Origin: Streptomyces hawaiiensis | Lineage (GTDB): Bacteria > Actinomycetota > Actinomycetes > Streptomycetales > Streptomycetaceae | Assembly (NCBI RefSeq): GCF_004803895.1 | Contig: NZ_CP021978.1 | Span: forward strand, 7,130,001 to 7,194,000 | DNA: 64,000 nucleotides | Direction of reading: 5' to 3' | Shown: piece by piece, positions 27,744 to 35,986 of the stretch | Layout of the letters: each line of letters begins with the position of its first letter | Position numbering within the stretch: position 1 is the first letter of the stretch | The notes under the pieces: model-generated | What the model was told of the DNA's origin: nothing | What the model saw: only the letters and a program-made list of their open reading frames with translations | Databases searched by the model: none | Program-made: the position numbers and the translations under genes

Positions 27744-28065
27744 CGGCCGACAGGAAGAGGTCGTCGAGTTCACGGTCCCAGGTTGTGTCGGCATATCGAT
27801 CACCGGCGAGGCTGCCATCACAACGCGGACAGTTCTCGATGCCACTCGTTGGAGCGGCCGTCCGGCAAGAACGCCCCTGACAGGTCATCAGGCCACTACA
27901 CTCCCGACGATGCCTCTGAACAAGCCAGATAGCGGACCGCTGCTGCAGTATCAGCTCGGTCACGCTCCTGGAGTCCCGCGAGCTCGCGTAGCTGAAGGTT
28001 CTTCAGCATGAACCCGTCGGCGTGTTGCCTCGATGTTGAGGGACGCGCAAGCACAATGCGCCTGG

Positions 28066-28988
28066 TCAGGTTTGGTCTGCAGCACTCAGGGCCCGCGCCA
28101 ACCACTTCAGCTCCTCGGTCGCGTCGGGAGACGAAGCCTGCCCGCTCACGCGGGCGACGAGCCTGAGGTAGCGCTCCGCCCCTACCTCGATCCCGGCCTC
28201 CAGGCTGCGCAGCACGGCGGCGCGATCGGCGTCGCCGAACAGCTCGGACAGCACTTCGGCCGCTGCCGGCCCCTCATGGGCGATCCCGCGTTTTCTGACT
28301 TCCGCGACGGTCTGCACTATCTGCCTGGTGCACCAGATGGACGCCCCGGGGGAAGAGCCTGCCCCGGTGCGGGCGTGTTGAGCTCCATCCATGTGCGCAA
28401 CCGGGCGCAAAACCCGGAGTCTCGCATCAGCTCGGCCAGTTCGATCCAGGCGTCGACCTGATCGGGTGTGGGATCGTGGGGCAGTTCGATGCTGAAGGCG
28501 CGCATGTGGTCACGCAGGCGACGGTCGACTCTGAGACCGCCGAAGCCCTCCTCCTTGAACTCGTCGACAATTTGCTTGCGTTCGGCGTCGGAAAGTCGCG
28601 CCAACCGGTTCATCAGTGCTGTCTCCTCAGCAGTCGAACCCCGTTTCGCCATGGTGGACAGGACGGCCCGGCTCACTTCGAGCGAGCGGATCTGCGCGTC
28701 GAGTGCGGCCACGTGCGCGTCGGCGACCTCGGCGACCGTGATGCGACCGCACAGGACGCGGCACACGTCGTCGAGCCCGAGGCCCAACTCCCGCAGGGTG
28801 CGGACCAGCTCAACGCGGGCCACGGACTCGGCGTTGTACAGCCGGTAGCCGCTCGCGGAGCGGGCCACGGGCGGCACCGCGCCCTTGTCCGACCAGAAGC
28901 GAAGGGTACGCACCGGAAGTCCGGTGCGGTGCGCGAGCTGACCGATGGTGAGTACGTCGGAGTGTTCGTCGTCCATGGACGAGATCAT
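28066..28988 (-). pseudogene. MerR-family regulator, frameshifted in the C-terminal half
   Basis: From ATG 28988 (GGAGGG 6 bases before it) the protein begins with a clear MerR winged helix-turn-helix: LTIGQLAHRTGLPVRTLRFW and VPPVARSASGYRLYNAES, then a coiled-coil helix (VAALDAQIRSLEVSRAVL). Near residue 210 the frame reaches a stop at 28317 after a Pro/Gly-rich run, while the natural continuation (TRQIVQTVAEVRKRGIAHEG, GIEVGAERYLRLVARVSG) is in another frame down to 28066. The shift lies in a C/G homopolymer around 28345. The DNA-binding half is intact, so a truncated regulator could still be made. A sequencing error is possible. Confidence 0.7.
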
Positions 28989-29084
28989 GAACCCTCCACC
29001 CGGTGGAGACTCAAGCGTCTCAGTACGACATCCCGTGGGTTCTCCGGAGCTCGGGCTTTGCTGGGGGGTACCGCTCATGTCATG

Positions 29085-29455
29085 GAGACGTTGTGCCGGC
29101 CTGAGCAGACCTACGTCTGCATGTGGTCGCATGGCCGCTCGACGTGCGCAGGCATCTTCACATCGCGGTCCAGCCGATGACTGCGGAGGTGCGGGCCCGC
29201 TACGGCGGGCTGCGCTCCGAGCAGCTCCAGCCCCGGATGCTGGCGGACGGGGACCAGCCGGACATCACGGATGTCGAGCAATGCTGCGAGCGGTCTCGCG
29301 TGCTGTTCCGAGCAATCACCGACAGCAACATCGAAGACCGCAGCTGATCACCGGTGCCGGGCCGACGCCACAGCGCAGTCGGGCGAACATACGCGCGTAA
29401 GCACCGCGGTCTTCTCCACCGCGCACCCTCAACGCTAGGTTGAAAAGGCTCAGTG
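29085..29455 (+). pseudogene. Partial, diverged copy of the HIT-protein gene
   Basis: This stretch matches the 3' part of the intact HIT-like gene at 31198-31707 and its downstream flank (CGTTGTGCCGGCCTGA, TACGTCTGCATGTGGTCGC, CTACGGCGGGCTGCGCTCC occur in both), at roughly 90% identity by eye. A frameshift near 29135 and the missing 5' two thirds make it inactive. It ends where the IS5-type remnant begins. Confidence 0.75.
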
Positions 29456-30153
29456 AGCTTCTTCAGCGTTGCCGCTCCAGGGTGAGGACAGCTTTGGCGA
29501 TTGACGTCATGCGGTTGGGGCTGCAGCGGGATCTGCGGAGGCCAGGGCCCGGTTGACGGTCTTCTCAGTGGGGTGAGGTCCTGCAGGGGCCGTCGTTTGA
29601 TGCCCGTGGTCAGCCAAGGGCCGCCGCCCTGATAGGCGAGATCGGCCAGGATGGGGACGCCCTGGCGCTCGCAGATGCGGATGATCCGGTGGGTGCGGGC
29701 GGCGGTCAGGTCGCGGGCACGGCCCGGTAGCGCGGGTGAGAGCCATAGCAGTCGGCCGTTCGGATCGGTGACCAGCTGCACGTTCACTCCGTGCCGGCGA
29801 TGTTTGTGGGAGTAGTCCGCGCGTGAGTCGCCGACCCGGTCGCACTCGGCGAGGGTGCCGTCCAGCAGGACGAAGTCGGGATCGGCCTCGCGCAGGACCT
29901 TCAGCAGACCCGGCGCTCGTTCGGTCAGCAGGTGGATGACCGCGCTGGTGTAGGCGTGGGCGGTGGACTCGCTGATCTCGAACCCGGCAGCAATCTTCGC
30001 CAGAGTGACGTGTTCGCGCAGGTACCAGTGCCAACATCGCGCGCTGGGACAGGCGGGTTTGCAGCGCCGGTCGCCCTCACGGGTGACGATGAGCATGGTG
30101 ACCCACTCAACGAGCGCGTGCGGCAGGTCGAGTGCGGCAGGATAGATGACCAA
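29456..30153 (-). pseudogene. IS5-family (DDE_4-type) transposase remnant
   Basis: The minus-strand frame starts MVIYPAALDLPHALVEWVTM and has HVTLAKIAAGFEISESTAHA (helix-turn-helix), FVLLDGTLAECDRVGDSR (first Asp) and RQGVPILADLAYQGGGPW (second Asp). After LQDLTP a frameshift and a deletion of about 25 residues remove the catalytic Glu region; the last few residues return as AKAVLTLERQ-like sequence near 29480. CTCAGTGAGC-like terminal repeats flank the unit (near 29450 and 30265). Confidence 0.75.
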
Positions 30154-30283
30154 CGAGGCACCTGAGCTGCTTGGTTGAGACGTCAGACATCTCCATCAAC
30201 AACTCGGGGGCCTCGTCTGTTACGCGCTCTCGGCCGTCACTCGATCGGCCAGACTGAAGAAGCTCAGTGAGCCTTTCCCAACC

Positions 30284-31047
30284 TCAGTGCGAGCAGGTCA
30301 GTTGGAGGGTGAGGACGGCTTGGACGGGGCTGGTGATCCGGGTCGTGCTGCCGCGGAGTTCCCGCAGCAGGCGCCAGGTCTTCAGGGTCGCCATGGCTGG
30401 CTCGCCGAGGGCCCGGGTGCCGGCGTGCGCGGTGTTGACCGCGCGTTGACCTGTCGAGAGGCGATCCCACCGGCCGCGGAAGGGCACCCAAATGGCGCCG
30501 CCTGCCCCTTGGTAGCCCTTGTCCGCCCAGCAGGCCAGGCCCGCCTCGGTGAGGGCGTCGATGACGCCGTGGGTGCAGGCGGCCTTGATGTCGTGCACTG
30601 CACCGGGTAGGGCCGACGAGGCTCACAGCAGCTTCCCGTGCGGATCGGCGATGACCTGCACGTTCATCCCGTGCTTCTTGTGCTTGCCGGAGTAGTACGG
30701 CCGGTCGGCGGCGGTCCGGTCGATCGGCAGCAGCGTCGCGTCCAGATCAGGAACGCCTTGGCCGAGGCAGCCGTCACCGCCGTGGCGAGGTCAGGCGCTC
30801 GCGCCGCGAGCAGTCCGACGGCTTCCGTGATGTATCGCTACACCGTGCTCACGCTCACCTCGAATCCAGCCGCGACCTGCGCGTTGGTGTGCCCCAGACG
30901 CAGGTGCGCCAGCACCAGCAGCGCCTGGCGGTCGGCGGAAAACCGGCGCCACCGAGCCCTGCGCTCCGACCGATGCGCAGCCAGCTGGGCGGTCAGGAAC
31001 CGCAGATGCGGGGTGGACAGGTCGAGGGCAGACGGGTAGACAAGCAC
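30284..31047 (-). pseudogene. Second IS5-family (DDE_4-type) transposase remnant
   Basis: From 31047 downward: MLVYPSALDLSTPHLRFLTA, LLVLAHLRLGHTNAQVAAGF (helix-turn-helix), then after frameshifts the metal-binding core (ILDATLLPIDRTAADRPYYS) and, from 30598, GLACWADKGYQGAGGAIWVP (second Asp). An in-frame TGA replaces a Trp codon near 30623. It is related to, but distinct from, the neighbouring remnant. Confidence 0.75.
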
Positions 31048-31197
31048 ACGAAGCTTTTGGCAGCACGGGCGATCTTGGTCGTGAACCCGTTTACCAGGAG
31101 TTTCATCGCGTGCTCAGGCCAACCGAGAGACGCATCAACCAGGTTGGCAGTCGACTTCATCGCTGCGGCTCTGTATAGGCTGGTGCGCGTGGATGTG

Positions 31198-31707
31198 ATG
31201 GGGTGTCTTGGGTGCGACCTTCTGGCCGGTCGACGGGAGTTGCCCGGAGGCGTCCTGCACGAAACCGCTGCCTGGGTGGTGAACCACGTCGTCGGTCCGA
31301 TGAATCTCGGCACCCTGATCGTCGGTCCACGGGAGCACGTCGTGGCTTTCGCGGAGCTCGACGGTATGGCAGCAGCGGAACTCGGCCCCTTGCTGCGCGA
31401 TACCGCTCGTGTCGTAGAGACGTTGTGCCGGCCTGACCAGACCTACGTCTGCATGTGGTCGCATGGCCGCGACGCGCGCAAGCATCTGCACATCGCGGTC
31501 CAGCCGGTGACCGCAGAGGTGCGGGCCCGCTACGGCGGGCTGCGCTCCGAGCAACTCCAGGCCCGGATGCTGGCGGACGGTGACGAGCCGGACATCGCGG
31601 ATGTCGAAGAGTTTTGCGATCAGGCTCGTGAGCTGTTCCGAGAGATCGCAGACAGCAGCGTCGCAGACCGCATCTATCACCAGTGCTGGACCGACGTCAC
31701 GTCGTAG
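31198..31707 (+). CDS. HIT (histidine triad) family protein
   Basis: The 169-residue protein begins MGCLGCDLLAGRRELPGGVL and contains the nucleotide-binding histidine triad variant KHLHIAVQP near residue 100, preceded by PREHVVAFAELDGMAAAELG. HIT proteins hydrolyse or transfer nucleotide phosphoramidates and related bonds. An in-frame GTG at 31189 is an alternative start. TCGACT (31151-31156) and TATAGG (31174-31179), 17 bases apart, may be its promoter, which would give a very short leader. A broken copy of its 3' part lies 2.3 kb upstream, with two IS remnants between them. Confidence 0.72.
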   Translation: MGCLGCDLLAGRRELPGGVLHETAAWVVNHVVGPMNLGTLIVGPREHVVAFAELDGMAAAELGPLLRDTARVVETLCRPDQTYVCMWSHGRDARKHLHIAVQPVTAEVRARYGGLRSEQLQARMLADGDEPDIADVEEFCDQARELFREIADSSVADRIYHQCWTDVTS

Positions 31708-31779
31708 TCGGGGCGAGCCACGCACCCTCAACGTGAAGTTGGAAATGGCTCAGTGCGTCCGTCCAAGGCCCACACATGA

Positions 31780-31955
31780 CCCCGGAGCGATGCCACCGTT
31801 GGTGAAAGTCTCTGTACAGGACTCGGGGAGCATCTCGCTGGCGGGGCTGGTCTGCGCCAAGCTTGGTGCGCGAACCTGCTTCATCTACCGCATGATGGCC
31901 CACGACCCCGGCCGCCACGGGGATAAGAGTGGCTTTAGTGGCGCGCCCTATAGTT
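31780..31955 (+). pseudogene. Small fragment of an IS630-type transposase
   Basis: The frame reads LVKVSVQDSGSISLAGLVCA then KLGARTCFIYRMMAHDPGRH, resembling the segment between the first and second catalytic Asp of IS630 transposases. Nothing else of the element is left. From 31956 to 32065 I see nothing. Confidence 0.45.
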
Positions 31956-32065
31956 GAATCTCCATTAGCTTTCGGTAGCGCGAAGCGTCGAGTTGTCCTC
32001 ACTGGATCTGCGGCTCATGAGATACGGCTTTCCTCCCCTGGCGCTGGCGGTTTGGTTTTGTTGAG

Positions 32066-33247
32066 TCAGGGCCGGCAGGGGGAGTTGACCGGCTCGCTGG
32101 GGTCGGGAAGTGCATCGGCCATCAGCGGCCATAGCCGAGCTATATGGAGGAGTTGGGCCAGGTCGCTGCTATCAGGGTAGGGAAGCTGGCTGGGCTTGGA
32201 CGAAGGTACTGCGGCGAGCTTTGCACGCCGGGCTTGACCCATAGCGCCAGCGAGCGCGGCCGCTTTGTGGCGGTCAGCTGGAACACCAATGCGTTGGGCG
32301 TGCTGACGCGCATGATCGTAGGCGCCTGGATACACGTAGAATCGGAGACCCAACAGCGCGTCATAGATCTCGATGGTCTGGCGGTGGGCTTGCAGCACCA
32401 ACGAGGTGGACGGCCACAGCACTTCCTGAATCCGGGTTCGTCGTGGCTGTACCAGTGCAACATCAGGTACAGCTTTCAGCAGATCTCGCCACAGCGGCCA
32501 CAGTATCCAGATGGTCCGCAGGGCCGATGCCTTGCGGGTGTAGGCGGTAGCGGTGGGGACGAGAAGCGAGGCCGCTCGGAACAGACCATGGACGTTGATG
32601 GCTACGGCGACATATGGCAAGGCGACGGGCACGCGGTTGTAGAGATGGACAAGATAGGTGGCCCAGTACGCGACAGCCAGAAGGCTGCCGACTGCGAACA
32701 GCCTCAGAGACCAGACAAGGTCGTGATCATCGGTTTGGCGAACGTGTTGCCAGCAGACGATGGTGGCGACGCAGTCGGTCACCAAGTGAGCGATGATGAC
32801 AATGAGCCAGTACACAGTCGAGGGAGAAGCGGGACCTCCAGCCAGAGGGATGCTGGGGCCGGGGTAGGCCCCTTCGCTCAAGTCCATGAGCAGCAGCACC
32901 GCCACGACGATCACCAGCCCCCAAGAGAGGGTCAGCTGCAGATGGCGCTCGTATACGGGGCCGACCAGGAAGAGGAGTGTGAGCCCGGCGCTCAGAACAC
33001 CGACGAGATTCCTGGTCAGAGTGATCGCATGCGCGTCCCCGGTGGCGCCCGTGCTCCAGGCGATGATCTCCGGCTGGAAGAGTGTGATGGCGATGGCGGC
33101 AGCCAGGACCGCTAGCCAGAGCCCACGTTGGTGGGCTAGGCGCAGGGCGGAGCGAGCGCGCCAAGCAAGAGCGGTCCACATGGCGATGACGCTGCTCCAG
33201 CCGGTAAGACCGGCCATCTCATTCACTGTCATCGGCAGCCACTCCAA
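32066..33247 (-). CDS. MAB_1171c-like polytopic membrane protein
   Basis: The 393-residue protein has about seven hydrophobic helices in its first 235 residues (for example GLWLAVLAAAIAITLF, LVGVLSAGLTLLFLV, LSWGLVIVVAVLLLM, IVIIAHLVTDCVATIV) and a cytoplasmic C-terminal domain of about 150 residues (LWPLWRDLLKAVPDVALVQP, IEIYDALLGLRFYVYP). This layout is that of the actinobacterial MAB_1171c/DUF6545 family, whose function is not established. It overlaps the upstream peptidase gene by 29 bases and closes a three-gene cassette with an XRE regulator. The conserved company suggests membrane sensing or signalling, possibly coupled to proteolysis of the regulator; this is inference. Confidence 0.75.
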   Translation of the reverse strand: MEWLPMTVNEMAGLTGWSSVIAMWTALAWRARSALRLAHQRGLWLAVLAAAIAITLFQPEIIAWSTGATGDAHAITLTRNLVGVLSAGLTLLFLVGPVYERHLQLTLSWGLVIVVAVLLLMDLSEGAYPGPSIPLAGGPASPSTVYWLIVIIAHLVTDCVATIVCWQHVRQTDDHDLVWSLRLFAVGSLLAVAYWATYLVHLYNRVPVALPYVAVAINVHGLFRAASLLVPTATAYTRKASALRTIWILWPLWRDLLKAVPDVALVQPRRTRIQEVLWPSTSLVLQAHRQTIEIYDALLGLRFYVYPGAYDHARQHAQRIGVPADRHKAAALAGAMGQARRAKLAAVPSSKPSQLPYPDSSDLAQLLHIARLWPLMADALPDPSEPVNSPCRP

Positions 33248-33740
33248 GGAATGCCCCGATTCGGCCTAACGTACCGCTAGGCCGGGCTACACGTCTCGTG
33301 CTGTGTAATAAGCTAGCGATCATCTCGGCTTCTTGTTCTTCTATGGCGGTATAGCGTGTCCGGGTCATGAGGCGCTTGATCAGCTGAGGCTGAAGACCAT
33401 TGAATAGGCCACTCAGCTGATCGGCTGCCACGGAGTTTGGTGCACGATGGTGGTCGCACAAAATGTGGCCGAGTTCGTGGAGGATGATGTGCTGTTGATG
33501 AAAGGGAACGGTGTGCGCCTGGTAGAAGACTAAGTCTGCTTCATCGATTCCCAACCAAAGCCCGCACACTCCGGTTGCCGCGATCTGGTCAGGTAATTCT
33601 CTCAGGATTAGAGGGCGCCCTCGCCGCTCTTCGACCCATTGGCAAATCGCTTCAAATGAATTAGTTTGAGGTGCGTGGAGATTATCGAGAATTTTTCGAC
33701 ACCGGCGCTGCAATCGCAAATATTCGCTAGTGGGCATCAT
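33219..33740 (-). CDS. ImmA/IrrE-type zinc metallopeptidase-like protein
   Basis: The 173-residue protein has the zinc motif HELGH in HIILHELGHILCDHH, preceded by GLWLGIDEADLVFYQ and followed by an acidic helix (AIEEQEAEMIASLLH) that can supply the third ligand. This is the ImmA/IrrE core, known to cleave or inactivate XRE-family repressors in ICEBs1 and Deinococcus. I chose ATG 33740 because CAGGAG lies 9 bases before it. It sits between the XRE gene and the membrane-protein gene on the same strand, so the XRE protein encoded upstream is its most likely target. Confidence 0.82.
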   Translation of the reverse strand: MMPTSEYLRLQRRCRKILDNLHAPQTNSFEAICQWVEERRGRPLILRELPDQIAATGVCGLWLGIDEADLVFYQAHTVPFHQQHIILHELGHILCDHHRAPNSVAADQLSGLFNGLQPQLIKRLMTRTRYTAIEEQEAEMIASLLHSTRRVARPSGTLGRIGAFLGVAADDSE

Positions 33741-33979
33741 GTGGCGCTTCTCCTGGTTTCTTCGCTCGCATTTGCGGAAAAGTGACACTGCCGACCAGTC
33801 TTCATCTTTGCCCCAGGCGGGGTAACCACGTGGGATGTGGTCGTGTCACGTGGAAGGCTGTGGCGGCTCTGCGAGACCGTGCGGGCTGCGCAGGTCGGCC
33901 GGGTCCTTTTTCGGTAACCGATCACCAGCGCTGCTGCTCCGCATAAAAGACGGCGGGCTCCGCTGGTACGCGAGGAATG

Positions 33980-34486
33980 CTATGAGGCATCCGAGGTGTG
34001 CTGATCGTCGGATGCGGTCGCAGGCATGACTCGCAGAGAGTCTCGGGCCTGCGCAGCGGCATCGATGATGCCGCTGAGAAGCTCTGACATTTGGTCTGCA
34101 GAAAAAGACGCAGAGTGGGGTGAGCGCAGGGCCGCTGACCGAACCTTGTGCCGGCTCAGTTCCCGCACTGTCGCCAGCTCCGTATTGACCTGCTGGAAGA
34201 CCTGCTCGTCGAGGAAATAGGCCCACCGGGCGATGCCCAGGCTGTGGGCTACTTTCACCAGAGTTTCGATGGTGAGGTTTGTTCCATCAGCGGACTCGGC
34301 CGATGCCAAAGTGCGTTTCGATACGCCAGCGCGCTCGGCTAGTTGGGCCAGGGTGAACGGCCCTTCCGGGTGGTGCTGCCGGATGTGTCGCAACCGTGAC
34401 GCGATAGCGGTCTTCGCGCCACGGACCTGTTCGTCCAGCCCGTGCGTCGTCGAGGCGTCGTGCTCTACATGTTGGCCAGCTGGCAC
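33980..34486 (-). CDS. XRE-family helix-turn-helix regulator
   Basis: The 168-residue protein begins at GTG 34486 behind GGGAG. Residues about 28-85 form an XRE domain (FTLAQLAERAGVSKRTLASA, TIETLVKVAHSLGI). The C-terminal part is helical and could be a dimerisation or sensing region, ending with a polar tail. It heads the cassette with the peptidase-like and membrane genes; a 239-base gap separates it from the peptidase gene. A perfect 16-bp palindrome lies 18 bases upstream of its start, a likely autoregulatory site. Confidence 0.82.
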   Translation of the reverse strand: MPAGQHVEHDASTTHGLDEQVRGAKTAIASRLRHIRQHHPEGPFTLAQLAERAGVSKRTLASAESADGTNLTIETLVKVAHSLGIARWAYFLDEQVFQQVNTELATVRELSRHKVRSAALRSPHSASFSADQMSELLSGIIDAAAQARDSLRVMPATASDDQHTSDAS

Positions 34487-34503
34487 TCTCTGCTCCCGTC
34501 ATA

Positions 34504-34540
34504 GTGCAGCATGCTGCACCTTGGTCGAAGTATGTTGCAA
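34504..34540 (-). promoter_or_regulatory. Palindromic operator before the XRE gene
   Basis: GTGCAGCATGCTGCAC (34504-34519) is a perfect 16-bp palindrome. A related half site ATGTTGCAA (34532-34540) follows ATGCTGCAC (34511-34519) at a spacing of 21 bases, two helical turns. The position just before the GTG start favours repression by the XRE protein itself. Confidence 0.6.
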
Positions 34541-35161
34541 CTGATCGATCCGCGAGGCTATGGTCAACCAGCGGGAAGGAGGGCTCGAGAAGGGGCGACC
34601 AACGTGAACTCGCCCTGTGCTGAGGTGAGATGCCTTCGACGGTTCGGTCAGCGTGCAAGCGTGAGGGGTGGCCTGTAACTACAAAGGGGACCCCCTGGTG
34701 AAGGCGGAGGCGCATAGTCGGCTGATCAGATTACTAGCGTGAAGATCTACTGTGCAAGCTGCGCGCTTCCCTTGCCGAGGTTCTGCTTGACGCCTCGGGG
34801 GGCGGGTGTGGTGCCTGTCGTCCTTCGTCGTGCCGAGTCTGGCCTCGCGCTGGGTGCGGAAGTTTTCTGTGATCCGTTGCGGCGGCCCATTGGTGTCACC
34901 CCTTGAGTGCGCCCAGCAGTGGCATGCGGAAAATTTCTGGCGTTGTCTCTCCTGCCTGCCCATGCGGTCACCTCTCCTGGGTTCATTGAATTGCCGGTCG
35001 CTGTTCGGTAAAGCCTGGCGTGGGCGCCGCTAGGGCAGCATCGCTTCGGTCGGCCCTGGCGGCAGGGTGCGCTCAAGTCAAATTCGCGCCTTAGTGACAC
35101 TTGCCGAATATCGATTGACTATTCGTGCAGTTATTTCGATTTTCCCAATTAGGGGGATTGC
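34541..35161. other. Intergenic region before the lipopeptide cluster
   Basis: No clear gene is seen in these 620 bases. A 47-residue minus-strand frame (ATG 34890, MGRRNGSQKTSAPSARPDSA) is rich in Ser, Arg and Thr and is not recognised. The last 75 bases are AT-rich with TTGACT (35115-35120) and a strong AGGGGG ribosome site (35151-35156) and probably carry the promoter of the biosynthetic operon. Confidence 0.5.
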
Positions 35162-35986
35162 GTGCAGCTGGCAAAAAGCGTGCTGGATCAGTATGACCGC
35201 GATGGGTTCGTCCTCGTCCCGGGGGCCTTTTCTCCTGCCGAGATGGACTGCCTTAAGGGGGCGATGGCCGAGGACGTGGCGTCCAGTAAGGGTCCGCATC
35301 TGATCACGGAGGATGACGGTGCGACACTGCGGGCCGTTTACGCGTCACACACCCGGCATCCGCTCTTCAGTACGTTGGTTTCGTCCGCGCGACTCCTCGC
35401 CCCGGCGATGCAGTTGGTGGCTCAGGACCTCTACGTGCACCAATTCAAGATCAACACGAAGCGGCCCTTCGGGGGCGAATCATGGGCATGGCACCAGGAC
35501 TACCCCGTGTGGCGCGACGCCGACCGTATGCCGGAACCACGTGCCGTCAACGTGGCCGTATTCCTGGACGAGGTAACCGAGTTCAACGGCCCCGTGGTGT
35601 TCCTGCGGGGCTCGCACAGGCTCGGGTCGGAAGCGAGTTCTCGCCAGCAGGCCAACCAGGCGGGGGAGCACATCGATCCGCATGACTACGCGCTGTCCAC
35701 CGGTGACCTGTCCAAGCTCGCGGAAGTGCACGAGATGACGAGCCCCAAGGGGCCGGCCGGAACCGTCGTCTTCTTCCACCCGGAGATCATGCATGGATCA
35801 GCACCGAACATCTCCCCCTTCCCGCGCGACCTGCTGATTGTGACGTACAACGCCTCCACTAATGCGCCTCGCCCGGTGGGAGAACCGCGCCCCGAATATC
35901 TCGTGGGCCGGGACGTCACGCCCCTCGTGCCGAACTCGTGGACACTGGAGACTATTGGGGCATCCATAGCGCGGGCGGAATCGTGA
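35162..35986 (+). CDS. Fe(II)/2-oxoglutarate dioxygenase, GriE-like L-leucine 5-hydroxylase
   Basis: The 274-residue PhyH-family protein starts at GTG 35162 behind AGGGGG. The iron triad is visible as His111 and Asp113 (WAWHQDYPVW) and His211 (EIMHGSAPN); the Arg that binds 2-oxoglutarate follows in PFPRDLLIVTYN. The sequence closely recalls GriE of the griselimycin pathway, which hydroxylates free L-leucine at C5 and starts (2S,4R)-4-methylproline formation (comparison from memory). The next gene, coupled by a GTGA overlap, is the matching dehydrogenase, and the NRPS has two proline-type adenylation domains. The gene opens the cluster. Another amino-acid hydroxylase activity (ectoine or proline type) is less likely. 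Confidence 0.85.
   Translation: MQLAKSVLDQYDRDGFVLVPGAFSPAEMDCLKGAMAEDVASSKGPHLITEDDGATLRAVYASHTRHPLFSTLVSSARLLAPAMQLVAQDLYVHQFKINTKRPFGGESWAWHQDYPVWRDADRMPEPRAVNVAVFLDEVTEFNGPVVFLRGSHRLGSEASSRQQANQAGEHIDPHDYALSTGDLSKLAEVHEMTSPKGPAGTVVFFHPEIMHGSAPNISPFPRDLLIVTYNASTNAPRPVGEPRPEYLVGRDVTPLVPNSWTLETIGASIARAES

Noticed and set aside
34747-35100. Minus-strand small open frame before the biosynthetic operon
   Set aside because: Low-complexity Ser/Arg/Thr composition and no recognisable family. Only its presence is noted in the intergenic entry.
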